Of a DNA stretch of 34,807 nt, positions 15,684-22,202 are shown piece after piece. The number at the start of each line of letters is the position of its first letter. Within the stretch, counting starts at the first letter, position 1. The notes beneath the pieces were generated by a model. That model searched no databases, had not been told where the DNA came from, and saw nothing but the letters and a program-made list of their open reading frames with translations. Position numbers and translations under genes: made by a program. Source of the DNA: a virus; the IMG/VR virus record IMGVR_UViG_3300046005_000679, positions 1 to 34,807 of that record; one strand, written 5' to 3'.

Positions 15684-15712
15684 AAAAAAAAAGCCAGCTT
15701 TTTACGGCTGGC
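15684..15712 (-). terminator. Internal rho-independent terminator of the left operon
   Basis: Read leftward: GCCAGC, 8-base loop, GCTGGC, then nine T. The plus orientation has no T-run. It splits the left operon between the 15729-16001 gene and the downstream small-gene block. No clear promoter fits between it and the next start, so it probably works as an attenuator. Confidence 0.85.
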
Positions 15713-15728
15713 GAGTGGTTGCCTCCCT

Positions 15729-16001
15729 TCAAAAAGTTATTAGTTGTAATGCTTTCCAGTTCATGGCGTTTTGGACTAGCACATTAATATCTGTGTACTT
15801 GGTGGATAATGTAGCATTTTCTAATAGCTGAAAGAAATCTGATCCGTCTGTTTCTATTATGTCAGCGTTAATTAAAGCTTGCAGATAATCTACAAATGAT
15901 TGGGCTACTAGACTGCCACCAAATGCTTGGTCTGTTAGCATATCATCAATTACGCTATCAAACTCCATGCTTGCTTCTTCACGCTCGTCATAGGCAAACA
16001 T
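15729..16001 (-). CDS. Acidic small protein, unknown
   Basis: 90 aa, strongly acidic, with M-F-A-Y-D-E-R-E-E-A-S-M-E-F-D at the start and a mainly helical prediction. The start overlaps the previous stop (TAATG). No Cys, signal peptide or membrane segment. It ends just before the internal terminator, so it belongs to the promoter-proximal set. An acidic DNA-mimic role is possible but unsupported. Confidence 0.55.
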   Translation of the reverse strand: MFAYDEREEASMEFDSVIDDMLTDQAFGGSLVAQSFVDYLQALINADIIETDGSDFFQLLENATLSTKYTDINVLVQNAMNWKALQLITF

Positions 16002-16216
16002 TAGAACTCTCCTTTACTTACAAAGCTAGGCACGTTGGTTGGTAGCTCCAACACCTGGTAGATACGCTCACCTTTAGGGCTGTTGTCGATAATAAACATG
16101 CCAGAGCCAGTCTTGTGTATTTGTACGGCATGGCTTTCTTTTGTATATGTTGCGCCAATAAAGCCACCTAATGTAAAGGCTGATAAGATTAATATAATTG
16201 CTGTTTTATTGTTCAT
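16001..16216 (-). CDS. Small membrane-anchored protein
   Basis: 71 aa with N-terminal hydrophobic segment (TAIILILSAFTLGGFIGATY, about residues 5-24) then a 45-residue polar domain (M-F-I-I-D-N-S-P-K-G-E-R-I-Y-Q-V-L). There is no lipobox; it is an anchor or uncleaved signal, and the tail would face the periplasm. It is preceded by a hairpin leader module described separately. Function unknown. Confidence 0.6.
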   Translation of the reverse strand: MNNKTAIILILSAFTLGGFIGATYTKESHAVQIHKTGSGMFIIDNSPKGERIYQVLELPTNVPSFVSKGEF

Positions 16217-16217
16217 G

Positions 16218-16262
16218 GTTTTTACCTTTTATAGTTGTAGTTAATGCCTCGTCCTTGAGGCG
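16218..16262 (-). promoter_or_regulatory. Leader module copy 2 (hairpin with CAAGGA loop)
   Basis: Read leftward: GCCTC-AAGGAC-GAGGC hairpin (16246-16261), then ATTAACTACAACTATAAA, AGGTAAA and the ATG at 16216. The same order is found before the 20263-20583 gene. It is not a terminator because no T-run follows. Confidence 0.5.
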
Positions 16263-16277
16263 GTGGTTTAAATTTAT

Positions 16278-16490
16278 TTAATATCCAGGACAATCTGCTT
16301 GAGTTGCTTCATAAGCATATTCAAAATGATCTTGATCTTCTTCCGACCATTCTTCTTCTGTTAAATTAGCGTACTTAGCTTTTAATTCATTTATTATTGC
16401 CCATGCTCTGCTTTGTCTTGACTCAGGATAATAAGTTTCTGAATCAACCATGTCTTTTAACCAAGTTGTTGCTTCATCTTCAGTATTCAT
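16278..16490 (-). CDS. Acidic small protein, unknown
   Basis: 70 aa, very acidic and aromatic, with E-E-E-W-S-E-E-D-Q-D-H-F-E-Y-A-Y and a final C-P-G-Y. Likely all-helical. A run of purines (AGGGGAATAAA) precedes the ATG. No family recognised. Its promoter-proximal place and charge would fit an anti-host or DNA-mimic protein, but that is speculation. Confidence 0.5.
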   Translation of the reverse strand: MNTEDEATTWLKDMVDSETYYPESRQSRAWAIINELKAKYANLTEEEWSEEDQDHFEYAYEATQADCPGY

Positions 16491-16541
16491 TTTATTCCCC
16501 TTTATTTTTATTTATTTGTTTGTAGGGTTAAATAATAATAT

Positions 16542-16964
16542 TTATTTTACAGAATGTAAAGATTCTTTATCTTTCCACAAATTAAATGCTGTGTACGCTC
16601 CAACATAACCAAGCGCAATACAGACGAAAGCTCCCTGTTTCTGGGCTTCCAAGAGGTATTCTTGCTGTCCATCCTGCCATTTTGACTTGGTGTGGTCTTG
16701 ACGTTTTAGTTCACAGATGAACGCAACGCTTGCCGGAATAATAATATCAGGCGCACCTTTTGTCATCCCCTCGCTCTTCTGTTTGGTTGCCTGGTAGAAT
16801 GTACGCAACCCTTCATTCCTAATGTGCGTTGCAATCAAACCATAGCTGTCTGGGTGTTCCCTGCGTAGTTTTGCAAAAAAGGTTACTGCTTCAGCAGATT
16901 CACTAGGACATTCCCCTCGAAAATCTATGTTGCCAAATACTTGTATGTCATTGTGGAACTTCAT
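16542..16964 (-). CDS. VRR-NUC domain nuclease
   Basis: 140 aa from the ATG at 16964, chosen because GGAG lies about six bases upstream; a longer in-frame extension would be out of step with the overlapping helicase gene. Motifs of the PD-(D/E)xK VRR-NUC fold: G-A-P-D near residue 70-73, F-I-C-E-L-K at 82-87 (E-x-K) and Q near 100 followed by a helix and G-A-F-V-C-I. Such nucleases act on branched or flap DNA. The gene overlaps the SF2 helicase end by 17 bases; the pair is a common phage replication/recombination couple. Confidence 0.85.
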   Translation of the reverse strand: MKFHNDIQVFGNIDFRGECPSESAEAVTFFAKLRREHPDSYGLIATHIRNEGLRTFYQATKQKSEGMTKGAPDIIIPASVAFICELKRQDHTKSKWQDGQQEYLLEAQKQGAFVCIALGYVGAYTAFNLWKDKESLHSVK

Positions 16965-18726
16965 CGGCACTCCTGTTGTAGTCGTATATTTTAAAGAAAT
17001 CACCACTCTTTTTATATGTGATGGTATTTGGCGTTGTAAAGCCTCCATCAGTAAATGCCATAAAAGCATCGTAGTGCTTCTGCATCTTCATGGTAAACCA
17101 TACTGGAAACGATCTATACTCGGTTACAAAATCAACCCGTAAACATTCATTTCCTGCCTTGCTTAGTGTGGGTGTTGCACGCATTGCAACAACCTTATCA
17201 GTCTGTATTTGTGTTGGGTCTTTCTTTTTCATTTGGAAGTCAGCCACCAGGCGATCATTAGGGTTTATTAATTCGTTCTTACAACATGAGCAGTATCTTG
17301 CAGTTATATCATTCTCAGATTCGCATACCTCGCATAGTTTATGCGTATAACGATAAGCGCATTGACTATACTTTCCTTTTATAAGTGTATAACCTTGACA
17401 TCTCCTTCCCCAATGAGCTGGCATAGCTCCGTATTCTGTTTCTATCTCATTGCCTTCTAAATCTATAAAATAACCATGTTTATTTATACTAAATTTTTCA
17501 TCATTCTTTTTAGCAGAAAATTGATTAACGCATTTACATTCAGGACATTCAGAAATAACTGGCGACAATTCTCCTTCAGATTTAAAAACAGATTTAATCT
17601 CTGGATTAAACAAATCTCCATCTGGAAAGTGCATATCAATGTTTTGAGCGTAATCCAAAATCAAAGCATCTTTTTTACCTTCATGTATTCTTACTGATCT
17701 ACCTATAATTTGCCCAAGAAGCGCACTAGACTCTGTTTTTCTTAGTAAAGCTATAACATCTACCGAGGTACAATCAAAGCCAGTTGTCAACGTATCAACA
17801 GACACTAAATATTTAATTTTTTGTGCTTTAAAGTCTAAAATTATTTGTTCACGTTCTTTTTTATTTGTCTTGCCTGTAATCATTGCAGATATTACTGGTG
17901 GCAATGATGCAAGTATCTCTTCACAATGCTTTATTGTTGCACCAAAAAACATAATGCTTTTTCTGTTTACAGATTGAGTTACAACATCAGAAACAATTAA
18001 CGATGTTTTTCTGCCGTGACCAACAAAAGCAGCATCAATTGTTTTATCATCAAATTTACCAAAGCTATTTAGCTTTAATCCTGAAGTATCATAAGATGCT
18101 GAATTAATCTCCCCAATAACAGGTTTTGTAATATAACCATGCTCCAATAAATATCTTCCAGATATTTGACAAACAAGTTTATAAAAATAAGGGTTTTTAG
18201 CAATCGCTTCTGGTATTGGTTTATCGTTTAAATCAAGTTTATAAATATATCCAAGTCCTAACTTAAAAGGTGTGCTGGTTAATCCAATAACCCTTAAATT
18301 AGGATTATGTTTTTTTATAGAATCAATAATATTAAATATGGTTGGTGTTAATGATTCGTGAGCCTCATCAAGTATGATTGCACCAAATTGATTACCAAAC
18401 CGATGTATTTTATTAACTACTGTTTTTGGAGTCCCATACACTACATTATGTTTTATACATTTAGTTCCAAGTGATGCGCTAAATATTGAACATTCATTAC
18501 CAGTGGCTAAGTATTTTTCTATGTTTTGCTGGCAAAGCTCACGAGAAGGTTGCAAACATAAAACTTTCTTACCACTAAACTCATGTATTTTTCTAGCAAG
18601 TTCAGCAACTATTAATGATTTTCCTGCTGCCGTAAATGCTTCAATCAAACAAGGTTCAGTTGATATTTTTATATGCTCAAAAGCATCATCTACGGCTTTA
18701 TTTTGGTAATCTCTTAGCTTAAGCAT
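16948..18726 (-). CDS. SF2 DEAH-box helicase with C-terminal zinc fingers
   Basis: 592 aa. Motifs in order: Walker A F-T-A-A-G-K-S (31-37), DEAH (120-123), T-S-T-P-F (150-154), T-T-G-F-D (314-318) and motif VI Q-I-I-G-R-S-V-R (339-346). A region with C-P-E-C (394-397) and a later C-E-V-C ... C-S-C-C group suggests one or two zinc-binding ribbons. It resembles the RadD/UvsW-like phage helicases that unwind forks or branched DNA. Coupled to the VRR-NUC gene after it and to the HNH gene before it (8-bp overlap). Confidence 0.9.
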   Translation of the reverse strand: MLKLRDYQNKAVDDAFEHIKISTEPCLIEAFTAAGKSLIVAELARKIHEFSGKKVLCLQPSRELCQQNIEKYLATGNECSIFSASLGTKCIKHNVVYGTPKTVVNKIHRFGNQFGAIILDEAHESLTPTIFNIIDSIKKHNPNLRVIGLTSTPFKLGLGYIYKLDLNDKPIPEAIAKNPYFYKLVCQISGRYLLEHGYITKPVIGEINSASYDTSGLKLNSFGKFDDKTIDAAFVGHGRKTSLIVSDVVTQSVNRKSIMFFGATIKHCEEILASLPPVISAMITGKTNKKEREQIILDFKAQKIKYLVSVDTLTTGFDCTSVDVIALLRKTESSALLGQIIGRSVRIHEGKKDALILDYAQNIDMHFPDGDLFNPEIKSVFKSEGELSPVISECPECKCVNQFSAKKNDEKFSINKHGYFIDLEGNEIETEYGAMPAHWGRRCQGYTLIKGKYSQCAYRYTHKLCEVCESENDITARYCSCCKNELINPNDRLVADFQMKKKDPTQIQTDKVVAMRATPTLSKAGNECLRVDFVTEYRSFPVWFTMKMQKHYDAFMAFTDGGFTTPNTITYKKSGDFFKIYDYNRSADEVPQ

Positions 18727-19300
18727 TTTGATAAGTTTCTTTTCTTATAATGCGACTAATAGTTGCTTGAGAAACCCCAAATAAATTTGCAAGTTTTGAT
18801 CCAGATAAATTAATTGATCTTATTTGTTTTGCTTGTTCATTTGTTAATTTAGAACTATTTGCATATTCTCCAGTTCCTTTATGCGACCTGCCTTTATTAA
18901 CCATATCTGCCATATTATCTTTATGCGTTCCAATAAATAAATGATCTGGATTTACGCATAATGGCGTATCACATTTATGACAGACATACATTCCTGATTT
19001 AATTTCCCCATGTATCATCATGTAAGAAAACCTGTGCGCTCCAATGTCTTTTTTGCCTTTACTTATTCTTGGATATAAAACACCTTTGCTATTTGCTCTT
19101 GTGCTTCCTTCCCACATCCAACAACCATTTTCTTTAACAATATATTTTTTATGGAATCTTTCTGTAATATTTCCTGTATCTTTTATTCTATTTCCATAGT
19201 TATTAACATCACCATTTTTTAAAAGCCTTCTATAGTGCATATCACAATATTTCTTACATACAGCTTTTCTTTCACAGTTATTAAAATTACATTTATTCAT
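18719..19300 (-). CDS. HNH homing-type endonuclease with C-terminal HTH
   Basis: 193 aa. The ATG at 19300 is preferred because GGAG sits seven bases upstream; further in-frame starts exist up to 19351. The N-terminal zinc-type piece has C-N-F-N-N-C and C-K-K-Y-C. The HNH core includes C-W-M-W-E-G, G-A-H-R-F-S-Y and C-H-K-C-D-T-P-L-C-V-N-P-D-H-L. The final HTH (A-N-L-F-G-V-S-Q-A-T-I-S-R-I) gives site recognition. Its own -10-like TATAAT lies upstream within an inverted repeat. Inserted between exonuclease and helicase genes. Confidence 0.9.
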   Translation of the reverse strand: MNKCNFNNCERKAVCKKYCDMHYRRLLKNGDVNNYGNRIKDTGNITERFHKKYIVKENGCWMWEGSTRANSKGVLYPRISKGKKDIGAHRFSYMMIHGEIKSGMYVCHKCDTPLCVNPDHLFIGTHKDNMADMVNKGRSHKGTGEYANSSKLTNEQAKQIRSINLSGSKLANLFGVSQATISRIIRKETYQNA

Positions 19301-19310
19301 ATTATTCTCC

Positions 19311-19352
19311 ATTGTGTCGTTTAGTCCATTATATAGGAATAACTGACACAAT
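19311..19352. repeat. Inverted repeat around a -10-like box upstream of HNH gene
   Basis: Perfect 8-bp arms ATTGTGTC (19311-19318) and GACACAAT (19345-19352) separated by 26 bases. The interval contains a leftward TATAAT (19328-19333) with no good -35. It may be an operator-controlled promoter for the HNH gene or an insertion boundary. Confidence 0.55.
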
Positions 19353-19399
19353 TAAATATATATTTGCATCATGCGCTTGTTGTTGGTAGGGACGGAGTT

Positions 19400-20260
19400 T
19401 CACGTTAAACGCCAATAACTACTGGGAGCAGACTGGTATTTAGTAAGGTCTGCATCAGGCAATAGCTCTTTTATCGCTTTAGCGTAGGATATAGCTCCAT
19501 CACGGTGTACTTGTGTTAGCTTGTGTCCAGCAATCTCACTATCTTTATCACCAGCAAGGGAAACTATTTCAGCCAATATATCTTTGCGTGTTGCCTCCAG
19601 CTTCTTAATTTCTTCTGTAGCGGCAAGGTATAACTCCAGCATTGCTTCACATTGCAACTGTTGGCGCTTGTCTTGCAGATACTTTAAGCAGGATGGCGCT
19701 TCACGCTCCACAAGATACTTATCATAAAATTCTCGCAATTCCGGTAAGTATTTATCAATAGCTAAAGGATTAAACCAAACTGTTTCTAGCATCTCTCCAT
19801 GTGCAGACCATTGATAGAAATGACACCATTCCCTGCCAGTTACTAACAACTGTATTTGTATCTGCAACCAGTAATGGGTTTGGTAGTCTATAGACTTAAA
19901 CTCTGGTGGGTTTTTATCTCTTAAACTGTATGGACATTTGATCTCAATTAAACCATTATCATTAATCAAACCATCAGGACTAGCTCCTAGCCAATCCTCA
20001 TAATTGTGGAAACCTGTTAGCTCAACCTTTTTATTGTGCTTTAACTGGTAATCAGCTAATGCAATAGATTCATTATCATTACCATAATTTGTAGCTACAT
20101 TTCCCTTAAACTCAGATGGATAACCATGATATTCACGCACCATGTTACGCATAACATCTTCTGGCTTCATAAAAGGCGACATGCTTAGTATTGCACCAAC
20201 ACTTGAGCCTGTTACACGGTTCTTCCTGGCGGCAAACCATTCTTCTGTGCGTTGTTCCAT
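19400..20260 (-). CDS. YqaJ / lambda-type exonuclease
   Basis: 286 aa. Residues R-V-T-G-S-S (15-20), G-N-D-N-E-S (60-65), S-P-D-G (94-97) and L-I-E-I-K-C-P (104-110) give the expected E64, D96, E106-x-K108 active site of YqaJ/lambda exonucleases. Q-I-Q-I-Q-L follows in the right place. The enzyme digests one strand from duplex ends, leaving ssDNA for annealing. GGAG lies eight bases before the ATG. It works with the SSB and Sak4 genes upstream as the recombination module. Confidence 0.9.
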   Translation of the reverse strand: MEQRTEEWFAARKNRVTGSSVGAILSMSPFMKPEDVMRNMVREYHGYPSEFKGNVATNYGNDNESIALADYQLKHNKKVELTGFHNYEDWLGASPDGLINDNGLIEIKCPYSLRDKNPPEFKSIDYQTHYWLQIQIQLLVTGREWCHFYQWSAHGEMLETVWFNPLAIDKYLPELREFYDKYLVEREAPSCLKYLQDKRQQLQCEAMLELYLAATEEIKKLEATRKDILAEIVSLAGDKDSEIAGHKLTQVHRDGAISYAKAIKELLPDADLTKYQSAPSSYWRLT

Positions 20261-20262
20261 TG

Positions 20263-20583
20263 TTATTGCTCCGTATTCTTGTTAAAAATAGAGAGTAAAA
20301 CCTCATCATTCCTCCATTTGTCAGTATTAAGCAAAAGATTGGCAATATATTGAATGTCTTTTTGAATTGATGAAACTGGTTTTTCTCTTTGTCTTCCAAT
20401 TTGTAAACCAGTTGCTTCTTTTATTCCCTGAATATTTGCCACAGTAACTTCATAACCACATAATGCAACCATTGCATTTGCTATAATTTTATACTCAACA
20501 TCTTTGTATAGCTCAATATTTGCTTCAATGTTTTTTGAAATTTCCCATACTTGTTTCTGGGTTAATCTGTTTAACGTAGTCAT
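20263..20583 (-). CDS. Small protein of the recombination operon, unknown
   Basis: 106 aa, mostly helical, starting MTTLNRLTQKQVWEISKNIE. It ends three bases before the exonuclease start. A region V-T-V-A-N-I-Q-G-I-K-E-A-T-G-L-Q-I could be an HTH, but the support is weak. Preceded by the hairpin leader module. Its position between SSB and exonuclease suggests a replication or recombination accessory. Confidence 0.55.
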   Translation of the reverse strand: MTTLNRLTQKQVWEISKNIEANIELYKDVEYKIIANAMVALCGYEVTVANIQGIKEATGLQIGRQREKPVSSIQKDIQYIANLLLNTDKWRNDEVLLSIFNKNTEQ

Positions 20584-20630
20584 TTTATTTACCTTATATT
20601 TATAGTTAAGTTATGCACATCCTTGTGCAT
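20584..20630 (-). promoter_or_regulatory. Leader module copy 1 (hairpin with AAGGA loop)
   Basis: Read leftward: perfect 7-bp stem ATGCACA / TGTGCAT (20613-20630) with loop AGGA. Then come AACTTAACTATAAATA, AAGGTAAA and the ATG at 20583. Near-identical order to the element before the 16001-16216 gene. No T-run, so not a terminator. Confidence 0.5.
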
Positions 20631-20639
20631 GGGGTTTAT

Positions 20640-21152
20640 TTACCAGGGTACGTCAGCGTGTAGACCTTCATCAACTACAACTGGCTCTGGTGTTTGTACG
20701 GCTGTTGTTTTACTGCGTGGTGCTACAGATGCAACCCAGTTACCTGTACGATCATTCATCTCCCATATCATTACTTTAATAAGCATTGGTTTATGCAGTA
20801 ATGCTTTTGCCATTGCCGTATCGTTTGGCGTTTCATCATTTAATGCTAACTTACCACCACAATTTGCATCAATAGCCATTAACATTTTTTTGGCTTTGTC
20901 TGCTTTCTTAGTATCAACATCAAAAACCCTAACCTTTTGGAACACTTTACGGCCTTTATAAATAGCTGGCTCTGCTATTACCCAACGTAGGCTGATGTAT
21001 TCATCACCTTGATATTCAGCAAGGCCTGCTTCATCAATCATTGCTAGGCAAGTTGTGTTATCAGGTATGTTTTCAATAGTACCGCCACCAGAAGTAAATT
21101 CACCAGTTGTAGTAATTGCATTGTTGTCGCTTGTAGTCCAAAAATTTGCCAT
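20640..21152 (-). CDS. DUF669-type single-stranded DNA-binding protein
   Basis: 170 aa. The beta-rich core includes T-C-L-A-M-I-D-E-A, I-S-L-R-W-V-I, Y-K-G-R-K-V-F-Q-K-V-R-V and the K-P-M-L-I-K-V block, as in phage DUF669 SSB-like proteins. It ends in D-E-G-L-H-A-D-V-P-W, an acidic aromatic tail like those that recruit partners. Family members bind ssDNA and pair with Sak4. The gene begins four bases after the Sak4 stop. Confidence 0.8.
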   Translation of the reverse strand: MANFWTTSDNNAITTTGEFTSGGGTIENIPDNTTCLAMIDEAGLAEYQGDEYISLRWVIAEPAIYKGRKVFQKVRVFDVDTKKADKAKKMLMAIDANCGGKLALNDETPNDTAMAKALLHKPMLIKVMIWEMNDRTGNWVASVAPRSKTTAVQTPEPVVVDEGLHADVPW

Positions 21153-21156
21153 GCTG

Positions 21157-21915
21157 TTATGCTCCGATTGAAGGGATTAAGTTTAAAAGTGGGTTTGTGC
21201 CGTTTACAACTAATAAGTCATCACTAATACCGTAACGGTTTTTACTAACATTTGCAGCGGAGGCGTATGTTACCAGTATTCTTGTGCCATCGCTTATGGC
21301 TTTTTTACGATCCCCATCACCAAAGGTGTGTGTTTCTAATTTTAAATAGCCAACCAGGTCAACATTATCTGTATAATGCGACACGCTCTTTTTCTGCATA
21401 CGAATGTTGTAGCGTGTATAAGGGTCTTGGTCAGGAAGTTCTATTGTTTCTGTTTCACTATGTGCTATAAAAACAATGTTCATGCCTTTGGCTTCATTCA
21501 AGATGCCAGAAGCTTTACGAACTCTGCCATGATAAGAACTTAATGCTTGAAAACCAGCTCCGTATCCACCTAATGCTTGTGCTATGGTGCGTGGTTTTTT
21601 AGGGTCAGTATCGACTATGTGATTCATAAATAGATTGTCTAACTGCGTAACGCTGTCTATTACCAAAGTTTTATAATCATGCTGATCTTTTATAAGAGCG
21701 GTTAGTTGCTCCCATAATTGGTCAACAGTATTAAGAATGGGGAAAGCATCAGGTCTTGAAGCAACAGGTATGGCTTGTAAACCATCTTCAGCTCTGATAA
21801 ATATAGGTTTTGGAAATGTGGCAGCTAAACTTGTTTTTCCAAGTCCAGCATCACCTGTTATAGTGCAAATGATCGAACGATCATCTGGTTTAGCAATAGA
21901 GCTTAGTACGCTCAT
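21157..21915 (-). CDS. Sak4-type RecA-fold single-strand annealing protein
   Basis: 252 aa. Walker A G-D-A-G-L-G-K-T-S (21-29) and Walker B T-L-V-I-D-S (83-88) frame a RecA-like core, with A-H-S-E-T-E as a later motif. The size and lack of extra domains match Sak4 proteins, which anneal complementary strands with an SSB partner. First gene of the left operon, with AAGGAG upstream and about 42 leader bases from the inferred leftward start. Forms the recombination set with the SSB and exonuclease. Confidence 0.85.
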   Translation of the reverse strand: MSVLSSIAKPDDRSIICTITGDAGLGKTSLAATFPKPIFIRAEDGLQAIPVASRPDAFPILNTVDQLWEQLTALIKDQHDYKTLVIDSVTQLDNLFMNHIVDTDPKKPRTIAQALGGYGAGFQALSSYHGRVRKASGILNEAKGMNIVFIAHSETETIELPDQDPYTRYNIRMQKKSVSHYTDNVDLVGYLKLETHTFGDGDRKKAISDGTRILVTYASAANVSKNRYGISDDLLVVNGTNPLLNLIPSIGA

Positions 21916-21957
21916 GGTGTTTCTCCTTACGGTTAAAAATCTTTTTCTCTAATTCCG

Positions 21958-21986
21958 TTGCACATTTTACTTAAATAATTTAGAAT
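21958..21986 (+). promoter_or_regulatory. Rightward promoter
   Basis: Plus strand: -35 TTGCAC (21958-21963), 17-base spacer, -10 TAGAAT (21981-21986). Start expected near 21993, with AAAGGGA before the ATG at 22032. The flanking arms GTTGCA (21957) and TGCAAC (21987-21992) form an inverted repeat that could be an operator. Confidence 0.75.
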
Positions 21987-21991
21987 TGCAA
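21964..21991 (-). promoter_or_regulatory. Leftward early promoter
   Basis: Minus strand: -35 TTGCAA (21991-21986), 16-base spacer, -10 TAAAAT (21969-21964). Start expected near 21957, about 42 bases before the Sak4 gene. It shares its DNA with the rightward promoter. Confidence 0.75.
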
Positions 21992-22031
21992 CACCTAAAA
22001 CAAAATAATTTTTAACAAAGGGAAAAAAATA

Positions 22032-22202
22032 ATGTTCACACCAGAAGAAATAATTAATAAACTGCAACCTTTAAACTTAACTTATTTATCAAAGAATACT
22101 GGCATTAAATATAATGTATTGTGGAAGTTTGCCAATAATAAATTGAAGATCATTCCCTATGATTTAATTAAAAGACTGAGTGACTATTTCAATGTTGCCT
22201 GA
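22032..22202 (+). CDS. Cro-like HTH regulator
   Basis: 56 aa. The first helix segment T-P-E-E-I-I-N-K-L precedes an HTH at about residues 17-37 (TYLSKNTGIKYNVLWKFANN), then a basic helix. It is the first rightward gene after the divergent promoters, the classical place for a Cro or repressor. It overlaps the primase-helicase start by 11 bases. It likely binds the GTTGCA arms, though this is not shown by the sequence. Confidence 0.75.
   Translation: MFTPEEIINKLQPLNLTYLSKNTGIKYNVLWKFANNKLKIIPYDLIKRLSDYFNVA

Noticed and set aside
20623-20961. Plus-strand frame of 112 codons opposite the SSB gene
   Set aside because: Shadow of a well-supported SSB gene in a region transcribed leftward.
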